From Curtobacterium sp. BH-2-1-1 (lineage in GTDB: Bacteria > Actinomycetota > Actinomycetes > Actinomycetales > Microbacteriaceae): a DNA stretch of 64,000 bases. The DNA lies in contig NZ_CP017580.1 in NCBI RefSeq assembly GCF_001806325.1, positions 1,488,001 to 1,552,000 of the forward strand. The letters run 5' to 3'. The notes beneath the pieces were generated by a model, which saw nothing but the letters and a program-made list of their open reading frames with translations, was not told where the DNA came from and ran no database searches. Position numbers and translations under genes: made by a program. Numbering within the stretch: position 1 is the first letter of the stretch; each line of letters begins with the position of its first letter. Shown here piece by piece: positions 16,425-24,136 of this stretch.

Positions 16425-17606
16425 ATGACGACCAGATCACTCCGCAGCGCGGCCCTTCCCGTCGCCCTGCTCAGCGCGGCCGCCCTTGCCCTCACCGGCT
16501 GCGCCGCCGACCCCTCCCCCTCCGAGCCGACGAGCACCGCGACCGAGCGCGCCGACGGCACCCGGATCACGCTCACGTACGACGGCGGCCTCCTCGTGCT
16601 CGACCACGACCTGCGCGTCCTGACCGACGACGCGGTCGACGGGTTCACCCGCGTCAACCCGGCAGGTGACGGACGGCACGTGCTCGTCACGGTGCCGAGC
16701 GGCTTCCGGGTGCTCGACACCGCGGCTGATCCGGCCCTCACCGACGCGGTCTTCCCCGCCGACACCGGGGGCCACGCGGTCGTCCACGGCGACCGGACGG
16801 CGCTCTTCGCCGACGGCACCGGCCAGGTGACGACGTTCGACAACACCGAACTCGACGGCGCCGAACTGCCCGACACCGAGACGACCGAGTCCGAGGCCGC
16901 GCACCACGGCGTCGCGATCGTGTTGGAGGACGGCACGCTGCTCACCACCATCGGCGACGAGGAGTCCCGCAGCGGGGTCCGTGCGCTGGACGCGGACGGG
17001 AAGGAGACCGCCCGCTCCGAGGAGTGCCCGAACGTGCACGGCGAGGGCGCGGTCCAGGGCGACGTCGCGGTCTTCGGGTGCACCGACGGGGCACTCGTGT
17101 ACGACGACGGCGCGTTCACGAAGCTCGACGCCCCCACCGAGTACGGCCGGACCGGCAACCTGTTCACGACCGACACGTCCTCGATCGCGCTCGGCGACTA
17201 CAACGACGACCCGGACAGCGAGGGGTACCTCCTCCACCAGATCGCCCTGATCGACGCGGCATCCGGTTCCTACCGGGTCGCCGACGTGCCGGACGGCGTC
17301 GGCTACACGTTCCGGGACCTCGCCCGAGGTCCCGAGGAGGAGGCCGTCGTGCTCGGGGACGACGGCGCGCTGCACACCTTCGACACGACGTCCGGCGAGC
17401 TGCTCGACTCCTTCCCGGTGATCGACCCGTGGGAGGGACCGGCCGAGTGGCAGGACGCCCACCCGGCACTGAAGGTCGCCGGCGACGTCGCCTACGTCAC
17501 CGACCCTGCCGAGCGGCGGGTCCACGCGGTCGACCTCACGACCGGCGAGACCATCGCCTCGAGCGACGTGCTGCCCGGCGTGCCCAACGAGATGGCGATC
17601 GCGTAA
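16425..17606 (+). CDS. AztD-like beta-propeller lipoprotein, divergent second copy
   Basis: A 393-residue secreted lipoprotein (lipobox ALTGC, Cys24) with the same length and blade pattern as the first AztD-like protein. Shared features include YDGGLLVLDHDLRVL at the first blade, EECPNVHGEGAVQGDVAVFGC with paired cysteines, and a closing VHAVDLTTGETI blade. It lacks both zinc-associated motifs of copy 1: there is no HGFVEGA, and HGDHTHYY is replaced by HGDRTALF. It may bind zinc differently, act only as scaffold, or have another partner. The start at 16425 places it behind its own Zur-like box rather than coupled to aztC; an in-frame TTG at 16395 was rejected. Confidence 0.8.
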   Translation: MTTRSLRSAALPVALLSAAALALTGCAADPSPSEPTSTATERADGTRITLTYDGGLLVLDHDLRVLTDDAVDGFTRVNPAGDGRHVLVTVPSGFRVLDTAADPALTDAVFPADTGGHAVVHGDRTALFADGTGQVTTFDNTELDGAELPDTETTESEAAHHGVAIVLEDGTLLTTIGDEESRSGVRALDADGKETARSEECPNVHGEGAVQGDVAVFGCTDGALVYDDGAFTKLDAPTEYGRTGNLFTTDTSSIALGDYNDDPDSEGYLLHQIALIDAASGSYRVADVPDGVGYTFRDLARGPEEEAVVLGDDGALHTFDTTSGELLDSFPVIDPWEGPAEWQDAHPALKVAGDVAYVTDPAERRVHAVDLTTGETIASSDVLPGVPNEMAIA

Positions 17607-17632
17607 CGACGCGGACCCGACGGACGGACAGG

Positions 17633-17676
17633 CGGACGGGAGGGACGGTGCCAGCTGGCACCGCGCCTCCCGTCCG
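17633..17676. terminator. Long palindrome, bidirectional terminator between aztD2 and LamG gene
   Basis: Two 22-nt arms pair with only two central mismatches around the core GCCAG/CTGGC. It lies between convergent gene ends at 17606 and 17685. It is a member of the dispersed palindrome family; the lack of U-runs is usual in high-GC genomes. Confidence 0.75.
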
Positions 17677-17684
17677 TCGTCGTC

Positions 17685-18539
17685 TCAGCGACCGGCCGCC
17701 GCGTGGTTCGCGACCTGGGTCGCGGACAGGACGGAGCCGTAGACCGCCGCGTACCGCATCGACCCCGTGAAGGCGAAGTTCGACGGCTGCCCGGGCCACC
17801 CGGACACGGTGTCGTACCCGACCCGGAAGTACCCGGTGAAGTTCTCCGGCGTCGTGAAGGCCGCGTTCGACGCGACGAGCGCACCGTCCGCGTAGAGGCG
17901 CATCCCGGTGCTCGCGGACATCGTCGCCACCACGTGGTGCCACGCGCCGTCCGTGTACGCCTTCGGTGACGTCACCACCTGGGTCGTCCCGTTGTAGGTG
18001 CCGAAGACGAGCTGCCCCGCGGTGTTGAGGTAGACCTGGCGGTCGTGCTGCCCGGAGGCGGCGACCTGGTTGCTGCCGAACCCGACGAGCATGCCGCCGG
18101 CGACCGTCGTGCGGAACCAGACCTCCTCGCTGAAGGTGGTCGGGTTGGCGTACGACCGGGGCGTCGAGACGAAGCTCGTCGAACCGTTCAGCGCGTACGA
18201 GCTCCCGGCGTCGCGCGGGCAGGCGTTCAGGCTCGGGGTGGTCGCCGTCATCGAGCCCTGGTAGGTGCCGTTCAGGCCCTTGCCCGACCAGTCCGTGGCG
18301 GTCGTCGAACCGGAGGCCTCGCCGAGGCGGTAGGCGAAGAGGGCGGTCGAGGTGTCGGCACCGACCGCTGCGGCGCAGGTGAAGTAGGGCGCGGTCGCGG
18401 CGCTGTTGCCGGTGTTCGCGACGACGGCGCTGAAGGCGGACCGCGTCGGCGCGAACGCGTTGGCGAGGCCGACGACGGCGACGGCGAGGACCAGGACGAG
18501 GGCGACGACGCGACCGTCACGGAGGCGGCGGAGTCTCAC
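17685..18539 (-). CDS. Secreted LamG/concanavalin-like domain protein
   Basis: A 284-residue exported protein. After a basic start (RLRRLRDGR) and one hydrophobic helix (residues 11-27), a region of about 60 residues carries NTGNSAATAPYFTC. The C-terminal two thirds form a LamG/laminin-G-like jelly roll: SYALNGSTSFVSTP, EEVWFRTT, WHHVVATM, RLYADGALVAS and the closing MRYAAVYGSVLSATQVANHAAAG, typical of glycan- or matrix-binding modules. The GTG at 18539 overlaps the signal-peptidase stop by 4 bp. Its position makes it a likely substrate of that peptidase and a surface or matrix component (inference). Confidence 0.82.
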   Translation of the reverse strand: MRLRRLRDGRVVALVLVLAVAVVGLANAFAPTRSAFSAVVANTGNSAATAPYFTCAAAVGADTSTALFAYRLGEASGSTTATDWSGKGLNGTYQGSMTATTPSLNACPRDAGSSYALNGSTSFVSTPRSYANPTTFSEEVWFRTTVAGGMLVGFGSNQVAASGQHDRQVYLNTAGQLVFGTYNGTTQVVTSPKAYTDGAWHHVVATMSASTGMRLYADGALVASNAAFTTPENFTGYFRVGYDTVSGWPGQPSNFAFTGSMRYAAVYGSVLSATQVANHAAAGR

Positions 18540-19417
18540 GAGGGACGCACCGCCTCGACCCGACCGACGGCCAGGCAGAGCACGAGCGGGACGAGGCAGG
18601 CGACGACGAGGAGTGCCCACCCGACCGGCCCGAGGTCGATGTTCGAGGTGAGCTGGTAGTGGCCGTTCCTCGTGAGCTCGCGGATGACCATGTGCCCGAC
18701 CTGCCCGTCGACGAGGTGGACGCTCTCGGCACCACGGGCCTCGACCCGGACCGGGAACATGCCGGAGGACACGATGGTGGCCTCGACGCCGCGGTGGGTG
18801 GCCGAGTTCGTGATGGTCGTGACGTTGACGAACGGCTTGAGGATGAAGGCCGCGTACGACAGCGTGAGTGCACCGCCGGCGATGCGGAGGCAGGTGCGGG
18901 TGACCCGGTCGGTGAACACGCTCGTGAGCGTCCAGATCACCAGCGTGCCGATGAGCAGGAGCGGCGCCGCCCGGAACAGCCACCCGAGGTTCGGGACGAG
19001 GAGCACCGGGGAACCGATGACGTTCTCCTGCGTGAGCGTCCACGGGTCGGTCGCGCCGTTGATGTCACCGCGGGTGTGCAGTCCGGCGGCGTCGACGTCG
19101 ATGATGCGGTGGGTGTAGACGACGCCCGGGTTCGCCGCGGTCTCGAAGGAGACGACGTCGCCGACGCGCAGGGCGGCGACGTCCACGGGCAGGTCGAGGA
19201 CGAGCGTGCCGACCGGGGCGGCCTCGCCCATCGACGGCGTCTCGACGACGAACCACCGCCCGCCGGCGGACAGGAACAGCACGGCGGCGGTGAGGAGGAC
19301 GGCGGCGACCGCGGCGACCGTCCAGGCGAGGACCGTCTCGAAGCGGGTGGCGGTGTGGCCGCCGAGGAGCGGACGGTCGAGCGTACCGCTGAGCGGGATG
19401 GCGGCGGTCTGGCTCAT
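18536..19417 (-). CDS. SipW-type (ER-type) signal peptidase I
   Basis: A 293-residue membrane protease. A first helix (about 31-52) precedes the catalytic motif ETPSM (Ser62); YTHRI carries His103, which replaces the Lys of ordinary bacterial signal peptidases, as in SipW and archaeal/eukaryotic enzymes; TRGDIN and DPW follow. Two more hydrophobic segments and a C-terminal helix end the protein. In Bacillus SipW processes TasA and TapA of the biofilm matrix. Here the TasA-like gene lies upstream and the LamG gene overlaps downstream, so this enzyme probably matures both. Confidence 0.88.
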   Translation of the reverse strand: MSQTAAIPLSGTLDRPLLGGHTATRFETVLAWTVAAVAAVLLTAAVLFLSAGGRWFVVETPSMGEAAPVGTLVLDLPVDVAALRVGDVVSFETAANPGVVYTHRIIDVDAAGLHTRGDINGATDPWTLTQENVIGSPVLLVPNLGWLFRAAPLLLIGTLVIWTLTSVFTDRVTRTCLRIAGGALTLSYAAFILKPFVNVTTITNSATHRGVEATIVSSGMFPVRVEARGAESVHLVDGQVGHMVIRELTRNGHYQLTSNIDLGPVGWALLVVACLVPLVLCLAVGRVEAVRPS

Positions 19418-19482
19418 CTGCTGCTCCGGTCGTGTGCGGCTGGTGGGGGGGCGGAGGGGGGGGACGGGGTGGGGTGATGGGT

Positions 19483-19521
19483 GGCGACGCTCGACCGGAG
19501 GGGGGTCGGTCGAGCGTCGCC
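19483..19521 (-). terminator. Stem-loop after TasA-like gene (attenuator)
   Basis: GGCGACGCTCGACCG and its perfect 15-nt complement flank a 9-nt loop, starting 12 bp after the TasA-like stop and before the signal peptidase gene. It probably causes partial termination, so that structural protein exceeds peptidase. A C-rich run on the coding strand (19446-19480) follows. Confidence 0.65.
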
Positions 19522-19532
19522 GGTCGGGGTGA

Positions 19533-20186
19533 CTAGGCCGTGAAGGTCCAGGTCATCGGCACGGAGGCGGCGAGGCCCTGGTAGGTGTTGCCGGCCGAGG
19601 AGTCGAGCGTGACGGCGAAGGTGAACGGCACGGAGGCGCCGGCGGCCGGTGCGGCGGGCATCGTGAACGCCGAGGCGGCCGCGCCCTTGAAGCTGGCGAG
19701 CGTGCCGCTGAACACCGTCGTCGAGCCGGAGGAGATGGCGAGGTTCATCTTCGCGCAGAGGTCGGTCGCGGTGCCGTTCACCGAACCGTTCGCCGACTGG
19801 GTGCACGTGGCGCCCGGGGTGAGCGTGAACGTCGAGGCGTTCGCGGTGCCGGTGTTCTTGATCGAGATCGCGGTCGTGACGGTGTTGCCGGGCGTCATCG
19901 TGGTGCTGCCGCCGAACTTGTTGATCGTCGAGCACGTGGCGGAGTTCGTCGAGACCGAGCCGCCGTCGGTGCTCGTGCAGGTGACGGTGCCGCCGGCGTT
20001 CTGCTCCTGCATCGTGAGCGTGCCGCTGGCTGCGGTGTTGCTGCTGTTGGTGATGCTCGCGGCGAACCCGGAGAGGGTGCCGGTGAGCGAGAGGGAGAGC
20101 AGCACGGCGGCGAAGATGCCCGCGAGGAGTGCGACGGGGGCGAATCGGATCCGCTTCAGGGCGGAGGTGCGGAGCTTGTCGGACAC
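19533..20186 (-). CDS. TasA-like exported protein with SipW-dependent-type signal
   Basis: A 217-residue secreted protein. The N-terminus has basic residues (KLRTSALKRIR), a long hydrophobic stretch (about 15-45) and an S-G-F-A-A junction, followed by a Ser/Thr/Asn/Gly-rich beta-type domain (SITNSSNTAASGTLT, ISIKNTGTANASTFTL). This is the pattern of TasA/CalY and alternate-signal exported proteins, which need SipW-type peptidase. Four cysteines could form disulfides. The GTG at 20186 has GAGG upstream; an earlier in-frame ATG lacks one. It is the first gene of the unit and probably forms fibres or a matrix component, by analogy. Confidence 0.75.
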   Translation of the reverse strand: MSDKLRTSALKRIRFAPVALLAGIFAAVLLSLSLTGTLSGFAASITNSSNTAASGTLTMQEQNAGGTVTCTSTDGGSVSTNSATCSTINKFGGSTTMTPGNTVTTAISIKNTGTANASTFTLTPGATCTQSANGSVNGTATDLCAKMNLAISSGSTTVFSGTLASFKGAAASAFTMPAAPAAGASVPFTFAVTLDSSAGNTYQGLAASVPMTWTFTA

Positions 20187-20346
20187 GGGAACCTCTTCGG
20201 TCGGGCGTTCAGGGAAGTGGAGGAGCAATCGGCTCGGGCTCGTTTGCTTCGATCATCAAGATAGTCAGTCATTCATCAAATTGACCACTCGTATACTGAC
20301 CCCAGTGCGAGGGACGCCACCGCACCCGACCCGAAGCGAGGAACCC
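20187..20346. promoter_or_regulatory. AT-rich divergent promoter region, TasA-like gene and marR
   Basis: The segment 20245-20305 is much richer in A/T than its surroundings. It contains TTGACC and TATACT (too close together to form one promoter) and a spaced GTCAGT/ACTGAC pair (20264-20269 and 20298-20303). Promoters for both directions, and possibly a MarR site, should lie here; exact elements cannot be assigned. Confidence 0.4.
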
Positions 20347-20802
20347 GTGACCCCTGCGCCGCCGACCGACCCGACCGACGCGGCCGACCTCATCGCGGCG
20401 TTCGACGCGGTCGTGCGCGCGAACGCGAGCCTCGTCGGACAGCTCAGCGCGCGGGCCGGCGTGCACGAGAACGCCCTACGCGCGCTGGTACTCGTGAGCG
20501 ACACCGGCTACTCCACCCCCACCGAGGTGGCCGGGTACCTCGGGCTGACCTCGGGTGCCGTGACGAACATGATCGACCGCATGACGGCCGCCGACCTGCT
20601 CGAGCGCGCGCCGAACCCGAACGACCGCCGCGGTTCGCTCCTGCGGCTCCTGCCCGAGGGCGAGCGGGTCGTCCGCGAACACCGGGAGCGGTACGCGCAG
20701 GTGCTCGCCGAGGTCGACCGGACGCACGCCGGCGGCCTGCTCGCGGTGCTCACCGACCTCGCGACGGGCCTGTACGGGTCGGCCGGCGAGGCGATGCGCT
20801 GA
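20347..20802 (+). CDS. MarR-family transcriptional regulator
   Basis: A 151-residue winged-helix regulator. Helix-turn-helix and wing are clear: TPTEVAGYLGLTSGAVTNMIDRM followed by ERAPNPNDRRGSLLRLLPEG, with the wing Asp-Arg-Arg typical of MarR proteins. Flanking helices provide the dimer interface. The GTG at 20347 has GCGAGG upstream. It is divergent from the TasA-like/SipW/LamG unit and convergent with the sugar-binding protein gene. Being divergent, it may control the matrix genes in response to a small ligand (inference). Confidence 0.9.
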   Translation: MTPAPPTDPTDAADLIAAFDAVVRANASLVGQLSARAGVHENALRALVLVSDTGYSTPTEVAGYLGLTSGAVTNMIDRMTAADLLERAPNPNDRRGSLLRLLPEGERVVREHRERYAQVLAEVDRTHAGGLLAVLTDLATGLYGSAGEAMR

Positions 20803-20819
20803 CACCGCACCCACCACAC

Positions 20820-20859
20820 GACGGGAGGCACGGTGCCAGCTGGCACCGTGCCTCCCGTC
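20820..20859. terminator. Perfect 40-bp palindrome between marR and sugar-binding protein gene
   Basis: Twenty-base arms (GACGGGAGGCACGGTGCCAG and its exact complement) with no spacer. It lies between convergent gene ends (20802 and 20889), a member of the dispersed palindrome family and probable bidirectional terminator. Confidence 0.75.
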
Positions 20860-20888
20860 CGTCGTGGGCGCGCGTCAGGACCCGCGCG

Positions 20889-22226
20889 TCATCCCTTCAC
20901 CGGGATCGACTGCGCCTTCAGCGCCGCCACGGTCTTCGACTGCCCCGACTCGAGCGCGTCGAGGAGCGTGCCCTGCCCGGACGCCGCCTGCCCGAAGCCG
21001 TCCGACACGTCGGAGTAGGTCTGCGTCATCGTCGGACCCCAGGTGAAGGGCTGGATGTCCTTCGCCGCGGTCGCGAACTCCTCGTAGATCTTCTGGTTCC
21101 CGTAGAACGGCAGCCCCTCGGTCAGCGCCGGCAGCTCGGCGCCGGTCGACGAGGCGGGGTAGAGGTTGGCCTCCTTGTTCAGCGCCGCGAGTGCTTCCTT
21201 CGAGGTGTTCAGCCAGACCAGGAACTCCGACGCCTCGGCCGGGTGCTTGCTCCCCGCGAAGACGACGTTCGACGAACCGCCCCAGGCAGCGGACTTCGAC
21301 TCACCCGCGGTCCACTGCGGCATCGGCGCGACGGCCCACTTGCCGGAGGTCGAGGGCGCACCGCTCGAGATGGTGTTCGCGCCCCAGACGGCCGAGACCC
21401 AGGTCCAGTCCTGCCCCTTGTCGTAGGCGCTGTTCCACTGGTCGGTGAAGCTCGGCAGGGTGTTCACGAGCTTCTTGTCGATGAGGTCCTGCCAGTAATC
21501 GGCGACCTTCTTCGACGCGCTGTCGGTCAGGTCCACCGTCCAGTCCGAACCGGAGTTCGAGAACCACTGGCCACCGGCCTGCGACACGAGCCCGGCGAAC
21601 TGGTTGACGTCGCCCTTGGCGAAGTTGGTGATGTTGCCGCCGAGCGCCTTGATCTTCACGGCGTCCTGGGCGTACTCCTCCCACGTCTTCGGGACGTCGA
21701 GGCCGGCCTTCTCGAACAGGTCCTTGCGGTAGTACAGGGCCATCGGACCGGAGTCCTGCGGCACGGCGTAGACCGACTTCGACTCGCCGAACGTGACCTG
21801 GTTCCAGAGGCCGTCGGAGAAGTCCTTCTTCGCGGCGCTGATGCCGGAGCACGCGCCGATGTCCTCGAGGCCGCCCTGCACGCGGAAGGCCGGCAGGGTG
21901 TCGTACTCGACCTGACCGATGTCCGGCGCCTGCTTCGCCTTGAGCTGGTTGAAGAAGTTCTGGTACGTGCCGCTGTTGCCGTTCGCGACGATGGAGACCT
22001 TGACCTGGATGTCCGGGTGCTCCTCGTTCCAGATGTCCACGACCTTGTCCATGTTGGGCACCCAGGTCGTGAAGTCGAGGGTGACCTTGCCGCTGGACGG
22101 CTTGCAGCTCGCGGCGGCCGTGTCGGATCCGGAGCCTGCGCCGCTGCCGCCGGTGCTGCAGCCGGCGAGGGCGACGGTCGCGGCGACCGCGACGGCGGCG
22201 ACGCTGAGGAACTTCGTTGTCTTCAT
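20889..22226 (-). CDS. Sugar ABC transporter substrate-binding lipoprotein (SBP family 1)
   Basis: A 445-residue extracellular binding protein. The signal peptide ends in lipobox ALAGC (Cys23), then a Gly/Ser tether. The body shows the family 1 pattern: LDFTTWVPNMDKVVDIWNEE, KAPDIGQVEYDTL, VYAVPQDSGPMALYYRKDLF (hinge motif) and WGGSSNVVFAGSKHP. It is the last gene of the GH42 operon and lies after its two permease genes; no ATPase gene is nearby, so a shared MsiK-like ATPase encoded elsewhere is likely. The ligand is probably a beta-galactoside or related oligosaccharide (inference from the GH42 gene). Confidence 0.92.
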   Translation of the reverse strand: MKTTKFLSVAAVAVAATVALAGCSTGGSGAGSGSDTAAASCKPSSGKVTLDFTTWVPNMDKVVDIWNEEHPDIQVKVSIVANGNSGTYQNFFNQLKAKQAPDIGQVEYDTLPAFRVQGGLEDIGACSGISAAKKDFSDGLWNQVTFGESKSVYAVPQDSGPMALYYRKDLFEKAGLDVPKTWEEYAQDAVKIKALGGNITNFAKGDVNQFAGLVSQAGGQWFSNSGSDWTVDLTDSASKKVADYWQDLIDKKLVNTLPSFTDQWNSAYDKGQDWTWVSAVWGANTISSGAPSTSGKWAVAPMPQWTAGESKSAAWGGSSNVVFAGSKHPAEASEFLVWLNTSKEALAALNKEANLYPASSTGAELPALTEGLPFYGNQKIYEEFATAAKDIQPFTWGPTMTQTYSDVSDGFGQAASGQGTLLDALESGQSKTVAALKAQSIPVKG

Positions 22227-22274
22227 GCTGTTTCCGTTCGGGATGTGAGTGGGGTCGGTGGTGCTGGTCAGGCG

Positions 22275-23225
22275 TTACTTCAGGCCGCCGGCGCCGAGGC
22301 CGGACCGCCAGAAGCGCTGCAGGGAGAGAAACGCGACGAGGAGCGGGATGATCGAGACGAACGACCCGATGAGCACCAGGGTGCGGAGGTCCGGGTACTG
22401 GTTCACGCTCGAGTTCCACGTGTAGAGGCCGAGGGTGACGGGGAACAGCGACGAGTCGCGGAGCATCACGAGCGGCAGGAAGAAGTTGTTCCAGATGGCG
22501 ACGAACTGGAACAGGAAGATCGTCACGAGCGCCGGCGACATGAGCCGGACGGCCACGGTGAAGAACGTGCGGACCTCGCCGGAGCCGTCGATGCGTGCGG
22601 CCTCGATGATCTCGTCCGGCACGCTCGACGCCGCGAACAGCCGCGACAGGTACACGCCGAACGGGCTGACGATGCTCGGCAGGAAGACCGACCAGAACGT
22701 GTCCGTCAGGTCGACCTGGCTGAAGATGAGGAACAGCGGCAGGGCCAGCGCGGTCGCCGGCACGAGGACGCCGCCGAGGAACACGTTGAAGAGGGCCTCG
22801 CGTCCGCGGAACCGGTACTTCGCCAGCGCGTAGCCGCACATCGCCGACAGGACGGTGCCGATGAGTCCGGCGACACCGGCGTAGGCGATGCTGTTGAGCA
22901 TCCAGCGCACGTACACGCCGTCCTGCCGGGTGAACAGCTCGCCCAGGTTCGCGACGAAGTCCTGCACCGACGAGGCACTGAACCACAGCGAGAACGTCGT
23001 GTTGAAGTTCGCGGTCGTCTTGGTCGACGAGACGAACAGCCAGAAGATCGGCAGCAGGAAGTAGATCGTGAAGACGCCCATCACGAGCATCGCGGCGCTG
23101 CGCGAGATGACGCTCTCGCGCGGTCCGCGCGCACCGTGCTGCAGGGGCCTGGAGGCGCGGTTCGGCTCGAGCGGTCGGCCGGCGGTCCGCACGGCGTCGC
23201 GTCGGCTCGGTGCGTTGACGGTCAC
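22275..23225 (-). CDS. Sugar ABC transporter permease (MalG type)
   Basis: A 316-residue carbohydrate permease of the CUT1 class. A roughly 40-residue basic N-terminus precedes helix 1 (VMGVFTIYFLLPIFWLFVSS). Six helices and the EAA loop EAARIDGSGEVRTFFTVAVR, which docks on the ATPase, are seen. The C-terminal SLQRFWRSGLGAGGLK is the usual MalG-type tail. Its start at 23225 overlaps the MalF-type gene by 4 bp. The N-terminal coding region contains a 13-bp fragment (23148-23160) of the dispersed palindrome family. Confidence 0.93.
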   Translation of the reverse strand: MTVNAPSRRDAVRTAGRPLEPNRASRPLQHGARGPRESVISRSAAMLVMGVFTIYFLLPIFWLFVSSTKTTANFNTTFSLWFSASSVQDFVANLGELFTRQDGVYVRWMLNSIAYAGVAGLIGTVLSAMCGYALAKYRFRGREALFNVFLGGVLVPATALALPLFLIFSQVDLTDTFWSVFLPSIVSPFGVYLSRLFAASSVPDEIIEAARIDGSGEVRTFFTVAVRLMSPALVTIFLFQFVAIWNNFFLPLVMLRDSSLFPVTLGLYTWNSSVNQYPDLRTLVLIGSFVSIIPLLVAFLSLQRFWRSGLGAGGLK

Positions 23226-24136
23226 TGGTCAGCCTTCCGCTGGGTCAGTCGGAGGAACCCGATCGACAGGACGAAGGTCGCGACCGCGAGGACGACGGAG
23301 AACGCGGCGGCGAGGTTGAAGTTGGGCACCGACGAGGTCGAGTAGACGAGCATGTTCGGCGTGAAGGTCGACGAGATCGTCGAGGTGAACTGGCGGAACA
23401 CGGTCGGTTCGGTGAGCAGCTGCAGGGTGCCGATGACCGAGAAGACCGCGGTGAGCACGATCGCCGGCACCACCATCGGGATCTTGATCGACCAGGCGAT
23501 CCGGAACTGCGACGCCCCGTCGAGCTTCGCCGCCTCGTAGATCTCGGTCGGGATCGCCAGGAGCGACGAGTAGATGATGAGCATGTTGTAGCCGACGTAG
23601 ACCCAGGTCACGACGTTCGCGACGGCCCAGAGGACGGTGCCGGAGCCGAGCAGGTCGACCTTCGAGGTGACGGCGGAGAACGGCGAGAGGTTCGGCGCGT
23701 AGAGGTAGCCCCACATGATCGCGGCGATGACGCCGGGCACCGCGTACGGCGCGAAGAACGCCAGGCGGAAGAACCGCTTGCCGCGCAGCAGGGGCGAGTC
23801 GAGCAGGAGCGCGAACACCAGTGCGAGGGCGAGCATCACCGGCACCTGCACGACACCGAAGAGCAGCACGCGGAGGATCGAGCCCCAGAACTCGCTGTTC
23901 TGGAACACGAGCACGTACTGGCTCAGTCCACCGAACACCTGCGTCGGCGCACCGAAGGTCCCCTGGCGCTCGATCTTCTGCAGCGACTGCCACACGGCGT
24001 AGAGGATCGGGACGAGGTAGAACGCGGTGAAGAGCACGGCGAACGGCGTGACGAAGACGGCGATCGCGCGGCGGTACCGGAAGCCCCCGCCGCGTCGACG
24101 TCGGGCGACCCGGGGTCGCTGGGCTGTGGTGGTCAT
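23222..24136 (-). CDS. Sugar ABC transporter permease (MalF type)
   Basis: A 304-residue CUT1 permease. A basic N-terminus (RPRVARRRRGGGFRYRR) leads to helix 1 (IAVFVTPFAVLFTAFYLVP). The EAA loop is EAAKLDGASQFRIAWSIKIP. Six helices are present, ending in SIGFLRLTQRKADQ. The ATG at 24136 overlaps the GH42 stop and the 3' end overlaps the MalG-type start, so the three genes are translationally coupled. With its partner it forms the channel for the sugar bound by the family 1 binding protein. Confidence 0.93.
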   Translation of the reverse strand: MTTTAQRPRVARRRRGGGFRYRRAIAVFVTPFAVLFTAFYLVPILYAVWQSLQKIERQGTFGAPTQVFGGLSQYVLVFQNSEFWGSILRVLLFGVVQVPVMLALALVFALLLDSPLLRGKRFFRLAFFAPYAVPGVIAAIMWGYLYAPNLSPFSAVTSKVDLLGSGTVLWAVANVVTWVYVGYNMLIIYSSLLAIPTEIYEAAKLDGASQFRIAWSIKIPMVVPAIVLTAVFSVIGTLQLLTEPTVFRQFTSTISSTFTPNMLVYSTSSVPNFNLAAAFSVVLAVATFVLSIGFLRLTQRKADQ

